Positions 1 through 6,444 of a DNA stretch of 14,383 nucleotides are shown here, piece after piece. How positions within the stretch are numbered: the stretch's first letter is position 1; the number at the start of each line of letters is the position of its first letter. The notes below the pieces were generated by a model, which saw nothing but the letters and a program-made list of their open reading frames with translations, ran no database searches and was not told the origin of the DNA. Both the position numbers and the translations under genes were made by a program. The DNA lies in the NCBI GenBank assembly GCA_902489215.1, contig CABTZE010000040.1, positions 1 to 14,383 on the forward strand. Reading direction: 5' to 3'. The stretch comes from an uncultured Brevibacterium sp. (GTDB lineage: Bacteria > Actinomycetota > Actinomycetes > Actinomycetales > Brevibacteriaceae).

Positions 1-103
1 AAGCTCCGGACGAGCCGCCGTTTCCATGAGTGCTGGCTCTAACTTTTCCGGGCGTTGAGCAGAGAGTCGAGTTTTCCGGTCTCCTTTTCTGCAGCAGTCC
101 CTA
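1..103. other. Left edge, no supported gene
   Basis: I see no convincing gene here. On the minus strand an ATG at 25-27 opens a nine-codon frame that runs off the edge, but no Shine-Dalgarno sequence precedes it. The stretch is probably the space downstream of the small membrane-protein gene and its hairpin. Confidence 0.4.
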
Positions 104-138
104 AACAGATCACGAGGCGGAACGTGAGTTCCGCCTCG
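104..138 (-). terminator. Hairpin after the 72-aa membrane protein gene
   Basis: A perfect 11-bp stem (113-123 with 128-138) closes a 4-nt loop just past the stop of the minus-strand gene at 162. Read on the minus strand it is followed by TGATCTGTTTAG, which is only a weak U-tract. On the plus strand the loop reads GTGA, a GNRA-type tetraloop. The 18 bases at 104-121 recur exactly at 561-578 in the hairpin after adhP, so both are probably copies of one terminator module. A role as a terminator is inferred from position and shape. Confidence 0.6.
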
Positions 139-161
139 CGAGGGGTTGGCGGTTGTTATCC

Positions 162-380
162 TCAGCTCTTGGAGAAGTGGCCCTTCACTGCAAAGATTGC
201 GGCGATTGCGGCGGCGACGAGTGCTCCGATTCCGGAGACGGGAAAGACCAGCTCTGACGGTCCGCCGTAGATATTCGCATCGCGTTCCATCCCTGAAATG
301 GTCCCCGATGCAATGAATGCGCCGAACAGTACGATGAAGGCCGCCAACGCCAGATAGAAGCCGATATTGGCTTTAGTCAT
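162..380 (-). CDS. Small two-helix membrane protein, unknown function (72 aa)
   Basis: I do not recognise this protein. It starts with MTKANIGFYLALAAF and has two hydrophobic helices, about residues 7-28 and 48-67. A short polar loop between them contains MERDANIYGG, and the tail is basic (KGHFSKS). I chose the ATG at 378-380 because AAGGAGA lies just upstream on the minus strand (385-391); a longer frame to 449 has no such signal and adds a polar N-terminus. It is a single gene, separated from adhP by a hairpin and followed by a related hairpin. The sequence resembles the small two-TM proteins common in Actinobacteria, but no function can be inferred. A possible -10 box (TAGAAT, minus strand, 471-476) lies upstream without a clear -35. 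Confidence 0.7.
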   Translation of the reverse strand: MTKANIGFYLALAAFIVLFGAFIASGTISGMERDANIYGGPSELVFPVSGIGALVAAAIAAIFAVKGHFSKS

Positions 381-566
381 GATGTCTCCTTCTTTTGCTT
401 GGTCTGCCGCGAACCTCGGAATCATTCGATCGGCTGTCGCGGATGCCAACTTCGTCGTTGACGTACGCCAATTCTACCGTCTTGGCTTCGATGCGCCTGT
501 GAAATCTCTTGGATTTCATGCCGTGCGACTGGACTTTGCACTCAGTCGGCAGCCCCTGCCAACAGA

Positions 567-598
567 TCACGAGGCGGAGCTTAAGCTCCGCCTCGTGA
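567..598 (-). terminator. Perfect palindromic hairpin after adhP
   Basis: Positions 567-582 and 583-598 are perfect reverse complements, giving a 16-bp self-complementary stem centred on TTAA. It lies about 35 bases past the adhP stop. On the minus strand it is followed by ATCTGTTGG rather than a long U-tract. It shares its left arm and 5' flank (561-578) with the hairpin at 104-138. One stem pair differs between the copies as A-T against G-C, which keeps pairing in both. Confidence 0.6.
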
Positions 599-632
599 AT
601 GTCGGCTGCCGCTGACGGCGGCAGGGGAGTGA

Positions 633-1652
633 TCAGTATTCGATGACCACGCGGCCTTCGATCTTGCCGTCGCGCATTTCCTGGAATACGTCGTTGATCT
701 CCTCAAGGCGACGCGTGGAGTACGTCGGCTTGATCTTGCCAGCAGCGTAGAAGTCGAGGGCTTCAACCATGTCCTGACGCGTGCCGACAATAGATCCGCG
801 AATCGTCAGACCAGCCAGGACGACGTTGAAGATCGACACGGAGAACTCGCCCGGCGGCAGACCGTTGAAGACAATGGTTCCGCCACGGCGGGACATGCCG
901 ATTGCCTGGCTGAAGGCCTTCGGGTGGACAGCGGTGACAAGCACACCGTGAGCTCCCCCGATCTTGTCCTGAACGGCCTGTGCGGGGTCTTCTGTTAGAG
1001 CATTGACGATGATTTCAGCACCGTGCTTCTGAGCCAGAGCCAGTTTGTCTTCGGCAATGTCCACTGCCACCACACGAAGTCCCATTGCGACGGCGTACTG
1101 GACAGCGATGTGTCCCAGACCGCCGATGCCGGAGATGACAACCCACTGGCCGGGGCGAGTATCGGTCATCTTGAGGCCCTTGTAGACGGTCACGCCAGCA
1201 CAGAGCACGGGTGCGACCTCTTGGGGGTCAGCTCCTTCGGGAATGACCGGGGCGTAGCGGGTGTCGACGAGCATGTACTGGCCGAAGGAGCCGTTGACGG
1301 AATAGCCGCCGTTCTCCTGCTGCTCGCACAGGGTCTCCCAGCCCTGTCGGCAGTGTTCGCAGTGACCACAGGCGCTCCACAGCCAGGCGTTGCCGACCAT
1401 GTCGCCGACCTTGACGGTGTGCTCTCCGGGGCCGAGCTTTTCAACGATGCCGACACCTTCGTGACCGGGAATGAAGGGTGGGCTGGGCTTGACAGGCCAG
1501 TCGCCCTCCATGGCGTGAAGGTCAGTGTGGCAGACACCGGAAGCGATGAGCTTAACCAACGCCTGGTGCTCGCCGGGCTCGGGCAGAGAGGAGTCTGTGA
1601 CATTGAGGTTGTGGCCGAACTCTTCGGCAACCGCTGCTTTCATCGTTGACAT
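633..1652 (-). CDS. adhP: Zinc-dependent alcohol dehydrogenase, AdhP type
   Basis: A cytosolic medium-chain alcohol dehydrogenase (339 aa, typical length) that interconverts primary alcohols and aldehydes with NAD. The catalytic zinc ligands are visible as Cys41 (GVCHTDLHA), His64-Glu65 (PGHEGVG) and Cys151 (PVLCAGVT). The structural zinc site has four cysteines, 95, 98, 101 and 109 (CGHCEHCRQGWETLC). The Rossmann motif GIGGLG is at 175-180, and Asp198 at the end of the second strand (VVAVDI) favours NAD over NADP. The ATG at 1650-1652 has AGGAAG (minus strand, 1658-1663) five bases upstream; an internal Met4 is a possible but less likely start. It stands alone between a promoter region and a palindromic hairpin. 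The match to the propanol-preferring AdhP subgroup is strong, but the true substrate is not shown by the sequence. Confidence 0.93.
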   Translation of the reverse strand: MSTMKAAVAEEFGHNLNVTDSSLPEPGEHQALVKLIASGVCHTDLHAMEGDWPVKPSPPFIPGHEGVGIVEKLGPGEHTVKVGDMVGNAWLWSACGHCEHCRQGWETLCEQQENGGYSVNGSFGQYMLVDTRYAPVIPEGADPQEVAPVLCAGVTVYKGLKMTDTRPGQWVVISGIGGLGHIAVQYAVAMGLRVVAVDIAEDKLALAQKHGAEIIVNALTEDPAQAVQDKIGGAHGVLVTAVHPKAFSQAIGMSRRGGTIVFNGLPPGEFSVSIFNVVLAGLTIRGSIVGTRQDMVEALDFYAAGKIKPTYSTRRLEEINDVFQEMRDGKIEGRVVIEY

Positions 1653-1728
1653 AGCAACTTCCTAACTCATCCGATGATGAACGTCGTTGTTGGTTTCGGA
1701 TTAGGCGGATCTGGCCGCAGTCACCAGT

Positions 1729-1734
1729 CTTATA
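1729..1734 (-). promoter_or_regulatory. Possible -10 box of adhP
   Basis: On the minus strand this reads TATAAG, five of six matches to TATAAT, about 75 bases before the adhP start. No good -35 hexamer lies at 16-18 bases spacing, so the promoter may depend on an activator, or the match may be chance. Confidence 0.35.
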
Positions 1735-1893
1735 GATGAATGCGCATATGGCTAGGGGTGTGAGCCACGATTCAGCAAGCTGCCATTGCAATCAACTGCA
1801 GAGGGAGTGACGCGCAGTGAGCGGTGGTGCGCCGGGGAACCGGTATAGAGGAGGAAGCCGCACAGACAGCGCAGAGTGGCAGAAGAGGAAATG

Positions 1894-1922
1894 AAAAAGC
1901 CCCCGGGCGAACCGGAGGCTTT
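1894..1922 (-). terminator. Rho-independent terminator after tRNA-Ala
   Basis: An AAAGCC...GGCTTT stem extends inward through one C-A mismatch to CCGG/CCGG around a GCGAA loop, about 11 pairs in all. On the minus strand it runs straight into TTTTT. It lies about 30 bases past the tRNA-Ala 3' end, so it should end that transcript before adhP. Confidence 0.85.
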
Positions 1923-1952
1923 CTTGCGAGTGCTGTCTCAAAGCTTCTCGAG

Positions 1953-2025
1953 TGGAGGATAGGGGATTCGAACCCCTGACCTTCTCCATGCCATGGAGAC
2001 GCGCTACCAACTGCGCCAATCCCCC
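1953..2025 (-). tRNA. tRNA-Ala (anticodon GGC)
   Basis: The 73-nt sequence folds into a full cloverleaf on the minus strand. Acceptor arms are GGGGGAT and ATCCTCC with discriminator A. The D-stem is GCGC/GCGC, the anticodon stem TCTCC/GGAGA with loop ATGGCAT, and the T-arm AGGGG-TTCGAAT-CCCCT. Loop positions 34-36 read GGC, the alanine anticodon for GCC codons. The third acceptor pair is G3-U70, the classic alanine identity element. CCA is not encoded; CTC follows. It has its own promoter (2051-2079) and terminator (1894-1922), but it also lies downstream of ccdA on the same strand and could receive read-through. Confidence 0.95.
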
Positions 2026-2050
2026 AGAACCCGTCTGGGCAACAGGTACT

Positions 2051-2079
2051 AGCTTAGACCATGCATTGGCCCAATGCAA
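2051..2079 (-). promoter_or_regulatory. tRNA-Ala promoter overlapped by a palindrome
   Basis: On the minus strand: -35 TTGCAT (2074-2079), a 17-base spacer, and -10 TAAGCT (2051-2056). Transcription would start about 19 bases before the mature tRNA. The tRNA-Asn promoter at 9634-9662 has the same -35 and spacing. A perfect inverted repeat, TGCATTGG-C-CCAATGCA (2062-2078), covers the spacer and most of the -35 box. It could be an operator or a weak hairpin at the end of the ccdA transcript. Confidence 0.65.
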
Positions 2080-2102
2080 AATCGACTGCCCGGCCCCTGA
2101 AG

Positions 2103-2915
2103 TCAGTCATTGCGCGGACCGCGGCGTTTGAGAACAACGACGGCGATTACTGCAGTGATCACGGCAATGGCACCGAGGATGACGAACTCGATGCCGGCTG
2201 ATGAATTCTGCAGAACCCACCCTTCAATGCGCGCCTGCGTTCCTGCACCGAGGAAGCCGGTCAGCTTGGCCGTGCCGCTCGTGAAGAACAGCAGCGCGGC
2301 AAGTGCCACCATGAGCAGACCGCCGATCAGGTTTGTCCACGTGGTTGTCACCGGACCGAAAGAAACCGGCCGTGGGCGGACCATTTTCTGGACGGCGGGC
2401 AGGCGCGTCCACAATGCAGAAAGCAGGACAAGGGGCAGCGCCATGCCTGCAGCGAAGAACACAAGAATCAGCCCGCCCCACAGCGCAGATGCGCTTGCTG
2501 CTGCGACCGTCAGAACAGCTCCGAGAATAGGGCCTGCACAGACGCCCGCAACCCCGTAGACAGCACCGAGCAGATAGACCGATGCGGATGACCGCCCCGC
2601 ACTCTGCACTCCTGAGGGCACGAACGGCAGGTTGACGTTGAGTGCAGTGAGAACACCCATGATGGCGACCACGACCGCGGCAACCGCCACAACAGCCTCG
2701 CGGTGAACCGTGACAAAGGCGCCAACAGAACCGGCGAGAATGCCCAGTGGAACGAGTGTGGTCACCAATCCCAGATAGAAGATGAAGGTTCGGCCCAGCA
2801 GCTCTTTGGGCGACGTAAAAGCGTAGGAAAAGAATGCAGGCAGGAGCATTGCAGAACACGGGCTTAAGAGCGTGAGAACTCCGCCGGCAAAAGCTCCAAG
2901 AAGCCCAAGACTCAT
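2103..2915 (-). CDS. ccdA: CcdA/DsbD-type transmembrane thiol electron transporter
   Basis: A polytopic membrane protein (270 aa, six to seven helices) that in this family passes electrons from cytoplasmic thioredoxin to extracytoplasmic thiol proteins. Each half of the CcdA core carries its reactive cysteine: Cys20 in TLLSPCSAMLLPAF and Cys126 in GVCAGPILGAV. The length exceeds the minimal CcdA (about 220-240 aa) because of one extra C-terminal helix ending in VVLKRRGPRND, with the positive residues on the cytoplasmic side. Its ATG (2913-2915) overlaps the stop of the DsbA-like gene as ATGA, so the two are translationally coupled and the partner is probably that protein. Cytochrome c maturation is the textbook role, but no other cytochrome assembly genes are in view, so the substrate could instead be the DsbA-like neighbour itself. 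Confidence 0.88.
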   Translation of the reverse strand: MSLGLLGAFAGGVLTLLSPCSAMLLPAFFSYAFTSPKELLGRTFIFYLGLVTTLVPLGILAGSVGAFVTVHREAVVAVAAVVVAIMGVLTALNVNLPFVPSGVQSAGRSSASVYLLGAVYGVAGVCAGPILGAVLTVAAASASALWGGLILVFFAAGMALPLVLLSALWTRLPAVQKMVRPRPVSFGPVTTTWTNLIGGLLMVALAALLFFTSGTAKLTGFLGAGTQARIEGWVLQNSSAGIEFVILGAIAVITAVIAVVVLKRRGPRND

Positions 2916-3724
2916 TTGGCTTCGGCCTTCTCCAGCTGCTCGTCGATGAATTCTTCGAAGTTCTCTACCGGCTGTGCCCCGCGCAGGGCGCTTTCGCCAT
3001 CAGACGACGCGAAGAAGGGCACTGCCTGAATCCCGTAGTACTGCTGAGCTTGCATCGTTGCGTCATTGACCTCATCGATGAGCGCGGGATCGCTCATGTC
3101 CTTGCGGAACTTCTCGATATCGCCAACCCCTGCGGTATTGGCGAACTCCACAAGCTTGTCTTCGGGGAGGTCGGGGTGGCCTTTTTCAGGTGCCGCTGCG
3201 TAAAGAGCATCCGAGTACTCGCGGTACTTGCCCTGTTTTCCGGCAGCCTCCATAGCCGCTCCGGCGGCCGCGGATTGTTCGCCGAAGAACGCGACGGTGA
3301 TGAACTCGAAGCGCACCTTGCCGGTGTCAACGTATTTTTTCTGCAGCTCCGGAAGGATGTTGTTGTGGAAGTGCGCGCAGAACGGGCAGCGCGGGTCGGT
3401 CCATTCGGTGATGACGACGGCGGCGTCGACATCCCCGACAGCGGCGGAGTCGTCTGCGTCCCGGCGGACCCACTCACCCTCGTCCCCGGCTTCGGCAGCT
3501 TCCGCGCCTTCCGCTGAATCGCCTTCTTGCGTATTGTCCTCAGGTGCCGAGGATGCGGAGGGGGCGCTGCGCTGTGCCTGCTCGTCACCGGAGGGCTTGC
3601 CTCCCGACGTGACCTGTGCGAGTGCAACGACCGCGATGAAGGCGACCACCGCGATAACAGCGATGATGATATAGGCGGTGCGACTGCGCCCCTGCTTGGT
3701 GCTGTCAGGTGAGTTTTCGGCCAT
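2912..3724 (-). CDS. Membrane-anchored DsbA-like thiol oxidoreductase
   Basis: A 270-aa thioredoxin-fold protein (DsbA/Thioredoxin_4 family) facing the outside of the cell. Residues 1-16 are cytosolic and polar, and 17-38 form one membrane anchor (AYIIIAVIAVVAFIAVVALA). An acidic, low-complexity spacer of about 45 residues follows (AEGAEAAEAGDEGE). The catalytic domain begins near residue 100, with active site Cys113-Pro-Phe-Cys116 after WTDPR and the cis-proline loop at Val235-Pro236 (QAVPFF). A helical insert sits between them, as in DsbA. The ATG at 3722-3724 has only a modest GAGG upstream. Coupling to CcdA suggests it is kept reduced and acts as an isomerase or reductase; an oxidant role is the alternative, usually with VKOR in Actinobacteria, and no VKOR gene is visible here. 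Confidence 0.88.
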   Translation of the reverse strand: MAENSPDSTKQGRSRTAYIIIAVIAVVAFIAVVALAQVTSGGKPSGDEQAQRSAPSASSAPEDNTQEGDSAEGAEAAEAGDEGEWVRRDADDSAAVGDVDAAVVITEWTDPRCPFCAHFHNNILPELQKKYVDTGKVRFEFITVAFFGEQSAAAGAAMEAAGKQGKYREYSDALYAAAPEKGHPDLPEDKLVEFANTAGVGDIEKFRKDMSDPALIDEVNDATMQAQQYYGIQAVPFFASSDGESALRGAQPVENFEEFIDEQLEKAEAK

Positions 3725-3775
3725 AAACCTCAGGCTACCGGCTCAACCGGCACAAACCTGGAAAGGGTAGGAAGA

Positions 3776-4108
3776 TCAGCGGAAAACCAACAGAAGCAGA
3801 ACGCCGAAGACGATGACGGCTGCGCACAGGGCAAAGCAGCAGTAGGCGCACAGCAGCACAAGCTTCTGCGCACCAGGCGACAGAGGCACCTTTTTGGCTG
3901 CTTTGGCGGCTTTCTTCTCGGCCTTGCGGATCTGCTTCGGAGACATCACAGTGATGGCGTCGGGAAACTCTGCCGGATGCACGACAGGCGGTTTGCCGCC
4001 GGCCACCAACAGGCGCAGGCCGAGGGCATAGAAGCCGACAAGAAAAGCTGCGGCCGCCAGAGCGGTGATGAACACCAGGAGGAATGCGCTCCAGTCGATT
4101 GTGATCAT
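3776..4108 (-). CDS. Small basic membrane protein coupled to the phosphate permease
   Basis: Not recognised as a named family. It has 110 residues with an N-terminal helix (about 7-34, WSAFLLVFITALAAAAFLVG) and a C-terminal helix (about 81-109, VLLCAYCCFALCAAVIVFGV, rich in cysteine). A cytoplasmic-looking middle contains a lysine/alanine helix, IRKAEKKAAKAAKKV (about 60-74). Its ATG (4106-4108) overlaps the stop of the PiT gene as ATGA, so both come from one mRNA and are translated together. PiT genes in many bacteria are paired with a soluble PhoU-like protein (DUF47); this is not one. An accessory or regulatory subunit of the permease is a reasonable guess. It lies 51 bases before the dsbA-like start, so transcription may continue into dsbA-ccdA. 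Confidence 0.75.
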   Translation of the reverse strand: MITIDWSAFLLVFITALAAAAFLVGFYALGLRLLVAGGKPPVVHPAEFPDAITVMSPKQIRKAEKKAAKAAKKVPLSPGAQKLVLLCAYCCFALCAAVIVFGVLLLLVFR

Positions 4109-5358
4109 GACTCAGCCTTTCCGTTGTCGCCGTCGAGGTTCAGCCGCTCGGCGCGGCGGCGCTCTTGCACACGTGCCTGTCGAGGCGTGGGCGGCAGATC
4201 TGCTTCGACATCGACGGCGAAGCCTGCATCCGCGACATCGTGTGACAGCGCATCATCTGAGCCGCTGGGGCCACGTTTGGAATACAGGTAGAGGCCGAGC
4301 ACCGTTGCAGTGGCAGCGACGAAGTCAAGGACGAGACCCCAGTTGCCCAGAAGTACAACGAACAGTGCGGCCAGACCGCCGATGAGGCCCGCAGCCGGAA
4401 GTGTAACGAGCCATCCGAGCACGATTTTTCCCGCCATCGACCACTTGACGGTTGAGCCGCGCCTGCCCATGCCGGAGCCGATCACAGAGCCGGATGCGAC
4501 CTGGGTCGTCGACAGTGCAAAGCCGAGGGCGGACGAGGCAAGAATCGTCGCTGCGGTCGAGGACTCAGCCGCGAACCCCTGAGCGGGGCGCACCTGGGTG
4601 AGGCCCTTGCCGAGAGTGTGAATGATTCGCCAGCCGCCCATGTACGTGCCCAGGGTAATCGCAAAGGCGCAGGCGAGCACAACCCACATGTGCGGGTCGT
4701 GGTCTGAGGACGACTGCCAGCCGACGGCAATGAGGACGAGGGTGATGACGCCCATCGTCTTCTGTGCGTCGTTCGTGCCGTGGGCCAAGGCGACAAGACT
4801 GGACGTGAGGATCTGCCCCCAGCGGAAGCCATCACGGCCCGAGGGCTTTTTGTCGTAGCGACGGGTAACGCCGTACGCGACCTTGGTCGCGACAAAGGCG
4901 ATGATGGCCGCGGTCAGCGGCGAGAGAACTGCCGGGAGGACGATCTTCGAGAGTACGCCGCCGACGTTGACCGCGGTGAAGCCGATGCCGACGATGGTCG
5001 CGCCGATTAGGCCGCCGAAAAGAGCGTGCGAGGAACTTGAGGGCAGGCCCAACAGCCACGTGAGCATGTTCCAGCAGATCGCGCCGATGAGCCCTGCAAA
5101 GATGAGGGAGGGGAACAGCTCGCCGCCTATCTGCTCCTCATTGATGATGCCGCCGGAGACGGTCTTTGAGACCTCGGTGGAGAGCAGAGCTCCGATGAGG
5201 TTGAGAATAGCGGCCAGTCCCACCGCAGTCTTCGGCTTGAGGGCCCCTGTTGCAATTGGGGTGGCCATAGCGTTGGCCGTGTCGTGAAAGCCATTGGTGA
5301 AATCGAAGAACAGCGCCAAGGCAATGACGAGTACGACGATGAGTACGACGAAATCCAC
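4105..5358 (-). CDS. PiT-family inorganic phosphate permease
   Basis: A low-affinity phosphate transporter of the PiT/PHO-4 family (417 aa, about ten helices), which moves phosphate, usually as a metal-phosphate complex, with protons or cations. Both halves carry the family signature: FDFTNGFHDTANAMATPIATG (residues 18-38, with Asn22, Asp26, Asn29) and ALAHGTNDAQKTMG (190-203). The conserved SSSSHALFGG is at 107-116. The last 50 or so residues form a charged cytoplasmic tail, including RQARVQERRRAERLN. Translation starts at GTG (5356-5358), with GGAAGAAG just upstream. The stop overlaps the start of a small membrane-protein gene. A promoter candidate and a PHO-box-like repeat lie at 5467-5497, suggesting phosphate-dependent control. 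The symbol pitA is plausible, but paralogues cannot be excluded. Confidence 0.93.
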   Translation of the reverse strand: MDFVVLIVVLVIALALFFDFTNGFHDTANAMATPIATGALKPKTAVGLAAILNLIGALLSTEVSKTVSGGIINEEQIGGELFPSLIFAGLIGAICWNMLTWLLGLPSSSSHALFGGLIGATIVGIGFTAVNVGGVLSKIVLPAVLSPLTAAIIAFVATKVAYGVTRRYDKKPSGRDGFRWGQILTSSLVALAHGTNDAQKTMGVITLVLIAVGWQSSSDHDPHMWVVLACAFAITLGTYMGGWRIIHTLGKGLTQVRPAQGFAAESSTAATILASSALGFALSTTQVASGSVIGSGMGRRGSTVKWSMAGKIVLGWLVTLPAAGLIGGLAALFVVLLGNWGLVLDFVAATATVLGLYLYSKRGPSGSDDALSHDVADAGFAVDVEADLPPTPRQARVQERRRAERLNLDGDNGKAES

Positions 5359-5466
5359 TGTCTTCTTCCGCTTAAGTGCGAGATCGGCTCCGTGCGGTGA
5401 AGGACCCGTTGCCGCAGAGTGTGCTCAGCCGGATGTGGGTCGGTGTGGAACCGAAGGATGACAAGG

Positions 5467-5497
5467 ATTACGTTAACGCTAAATGAACGCAGGGCAA
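5467..5497 (-). promoter_or_regulatory. PiT promoter with a PHO-box-like direct repeat
   Basis: On the minus strand two 11-base units are adjacent: GTTCATTTAGC (5478-5488) and GTTAACGTAAT (5467-5477). The first closely resembles the 11-bp GTTCA-type unit described for PhoP boxes in Streptomyces; the second is a weaker match. A -10 candidate TAACGT (5470-5475) and a -35 TTGCCC (5492-5497), 16 bases apart, overlap the repeat. The 5' leader would be about 105 bases. Regulation is inferred from motif resemblance and the phosphate gene downstream. Confidence 0.45.
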
Positions 5498-5501
5498 AGT
5501 C

Positions 5502-6320
5502 TCAGCTGTTCAGCGTCTGCCAATCCTGTGCGCCGTCGCGTTCGCAGATGTCGGTCGCAGCTTCCGTAGCTGTGCGAAGAGCCTCTTCCGTTGATAGCCC
5601 CCGCGCCACGGCCGCGGCCAGTGTGCCTGCGAAAGTGTCTCCCGCACCCGTTGTGTCGACGGCTTCTATTCGGCGCGCGGGCGCGTGTACGCCTCGCCAC
5701 AGCGCCCCCTGCGCGCCGAAGGTGATGCAGACCCTTTCGTCGACGCGGTTGAGCCGCGCGGACTCCTGTTCGTTGACGATCACGATGTCTGCCGAGTCGG
5801 CGAGGCTCTGGGCCGCGGGTGTCCAGGGGGAGGGATTGAGAAGAGTCGTCACACCGCGTTCCTGAGCGGCTGCGAGGGCTCGCAAGGCCACCGGATCCTG
5901 GATTTCCAAGACGATCGTCAGGACATCCCCGGGCTGTGCCACGTTGAGAATCGCCTCGATCTCCGGTTCGCCGACCGCGGCGTTCGCGCCCGGATCAAAC
6001 AGAATCGCGTTGTTGCCGGAATCGTCGACGACGATCGTCGCGGACCCGGTGGGCCCCGAGGTCGTGCGCACGAACTCCGTACTCAGGCCGGACGCTTGAA
6101 GGTGTTTGCGGTAGAACGCCCCCTGGGCATCCGAACCAACACACGACAAGAGGAGCGTTTCAGCGCCCGCGCGGTGTGCGGCGACCGCCTGGTTCGATCC
6201 CTTACCTCCGGGCATGGTGCGCACGCTGGTGGCCATGAGAGTTTCGCCCAGACGCGGGTAGCGGGGAGCACGGATGACAGTGTCGATGTTGATCGAGCCG
6301 AGGACTATGACTTTGCCCAT
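5502..6320 (-). CDS. Ribokinase-like PfkB-family sugar kinase
   Basis: A cytosolic ATP-dependent sugar kinase of the PfkB family, closest in appearance to ribokinase (272 aa; ribokinases are usually about 300). The N-terminal substrate motif is GSINIDTV (8-15, Asp13), followed by the glycine-rich hinge PGGKGSNQAVAAHRAG (37-52). Later come NPSPW, VNEQES (the NxxE Mg-binding motif) and DTTGAGDTFAG (222-232), with catalytic base Asp228. The start at 6318-6320 is chosen because the conserved strand MGKVIVLG begins there; a frame running back to 6566 would add non-homologous sequence across the promoter region of the divergent gene. No Shine-Dalgarno is seen, but TATCAT lies six bases upstream, so the mRNA may be leaderless. 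No ribose transporter or repressor is nearby, so the substrate is open. Confidence 0.9.
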   Translation of the reverse strand: MGKVIVLGSINIDTVIRAPRYPRLGETLMATSVRTMPGGKGSNQAVAAHRAGAETLLLSCVGSDAQGAFYRKHLQASGLSTEFVRTTSGPTGSATIVVDDSGNNAILFDPGANAAVGEPEIEAILNVAQPGDVLTIVLEIQDPVALRALAAAQERGVTTLLNPSPWTPAAQSLADSADIVIVNEQESARLNRVDERVCITFGAQGALWRGVHAPARRIEAVDTTGAGDTFAGTLAAAVARGLSTEEALRTATEAATDICERDGAQDWQTLNS

Positions 6321-6325
6321 ACGCC

Positions 6326-6331
6326 CATGAT
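6326..6331 (-). promoter_or_regulatory. Possible -10 box for a leaderless ribokinase mRNA
   Basis: TATCAT on the minus strand ends six bases before the ATG. This spacing would place the first transcribed base at or next to the start codon. No clear -35 box is seen. Confidence 0.4.
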
Positions 6332-6404
6332 AGGCGCGAAAAGCCAACTGGCCGCGGGTGTCTGTAGAAACAGTGCCCCGTTTATGGCAAAGTGATCGGC
6401 ATCG

Positions 6405-6418
6405 CACACAGGCGTGTG
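6405..6418. promoter_or_regulatory. Short inverted repeat before the acyl-CoA synthetase
   Basis: CACAC-AGGC-GTGTG lies 26 bases before the GTG start, between the divergent kinase and synthetase genes. It could be half of a TetR-type operator, since such regulators often control fatty-acid genes in Actinobacteria, or simply a leader hairpin. No regulator gene is adjacent. Confidence 0.25.
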
Positions 6419-6444
6419 AAAGCAACAGCAAGGAGCACAGAGTC

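Noticed and set aside
1..27. Start of a minus-strand gene at the left edge (METAARPEL...)
   Set aside because: Nine codons only, with no Shine-Dalgarno; cannot be supported.
1023..1649. Open frame on the plus strand opposite adhP (208 codons)
   Set aside because: A by-product of GC-rich codon bias over an unmistakable alcohol dehydrogenase; no recognisable domain.
5685..6395. Open frame on the plus strand opposite the ribokinase-like gene (236 codons)
   Set aside because: Lies antisense to a kinase with all its motifs and crosses the divergent promoter region; no supporting signal.
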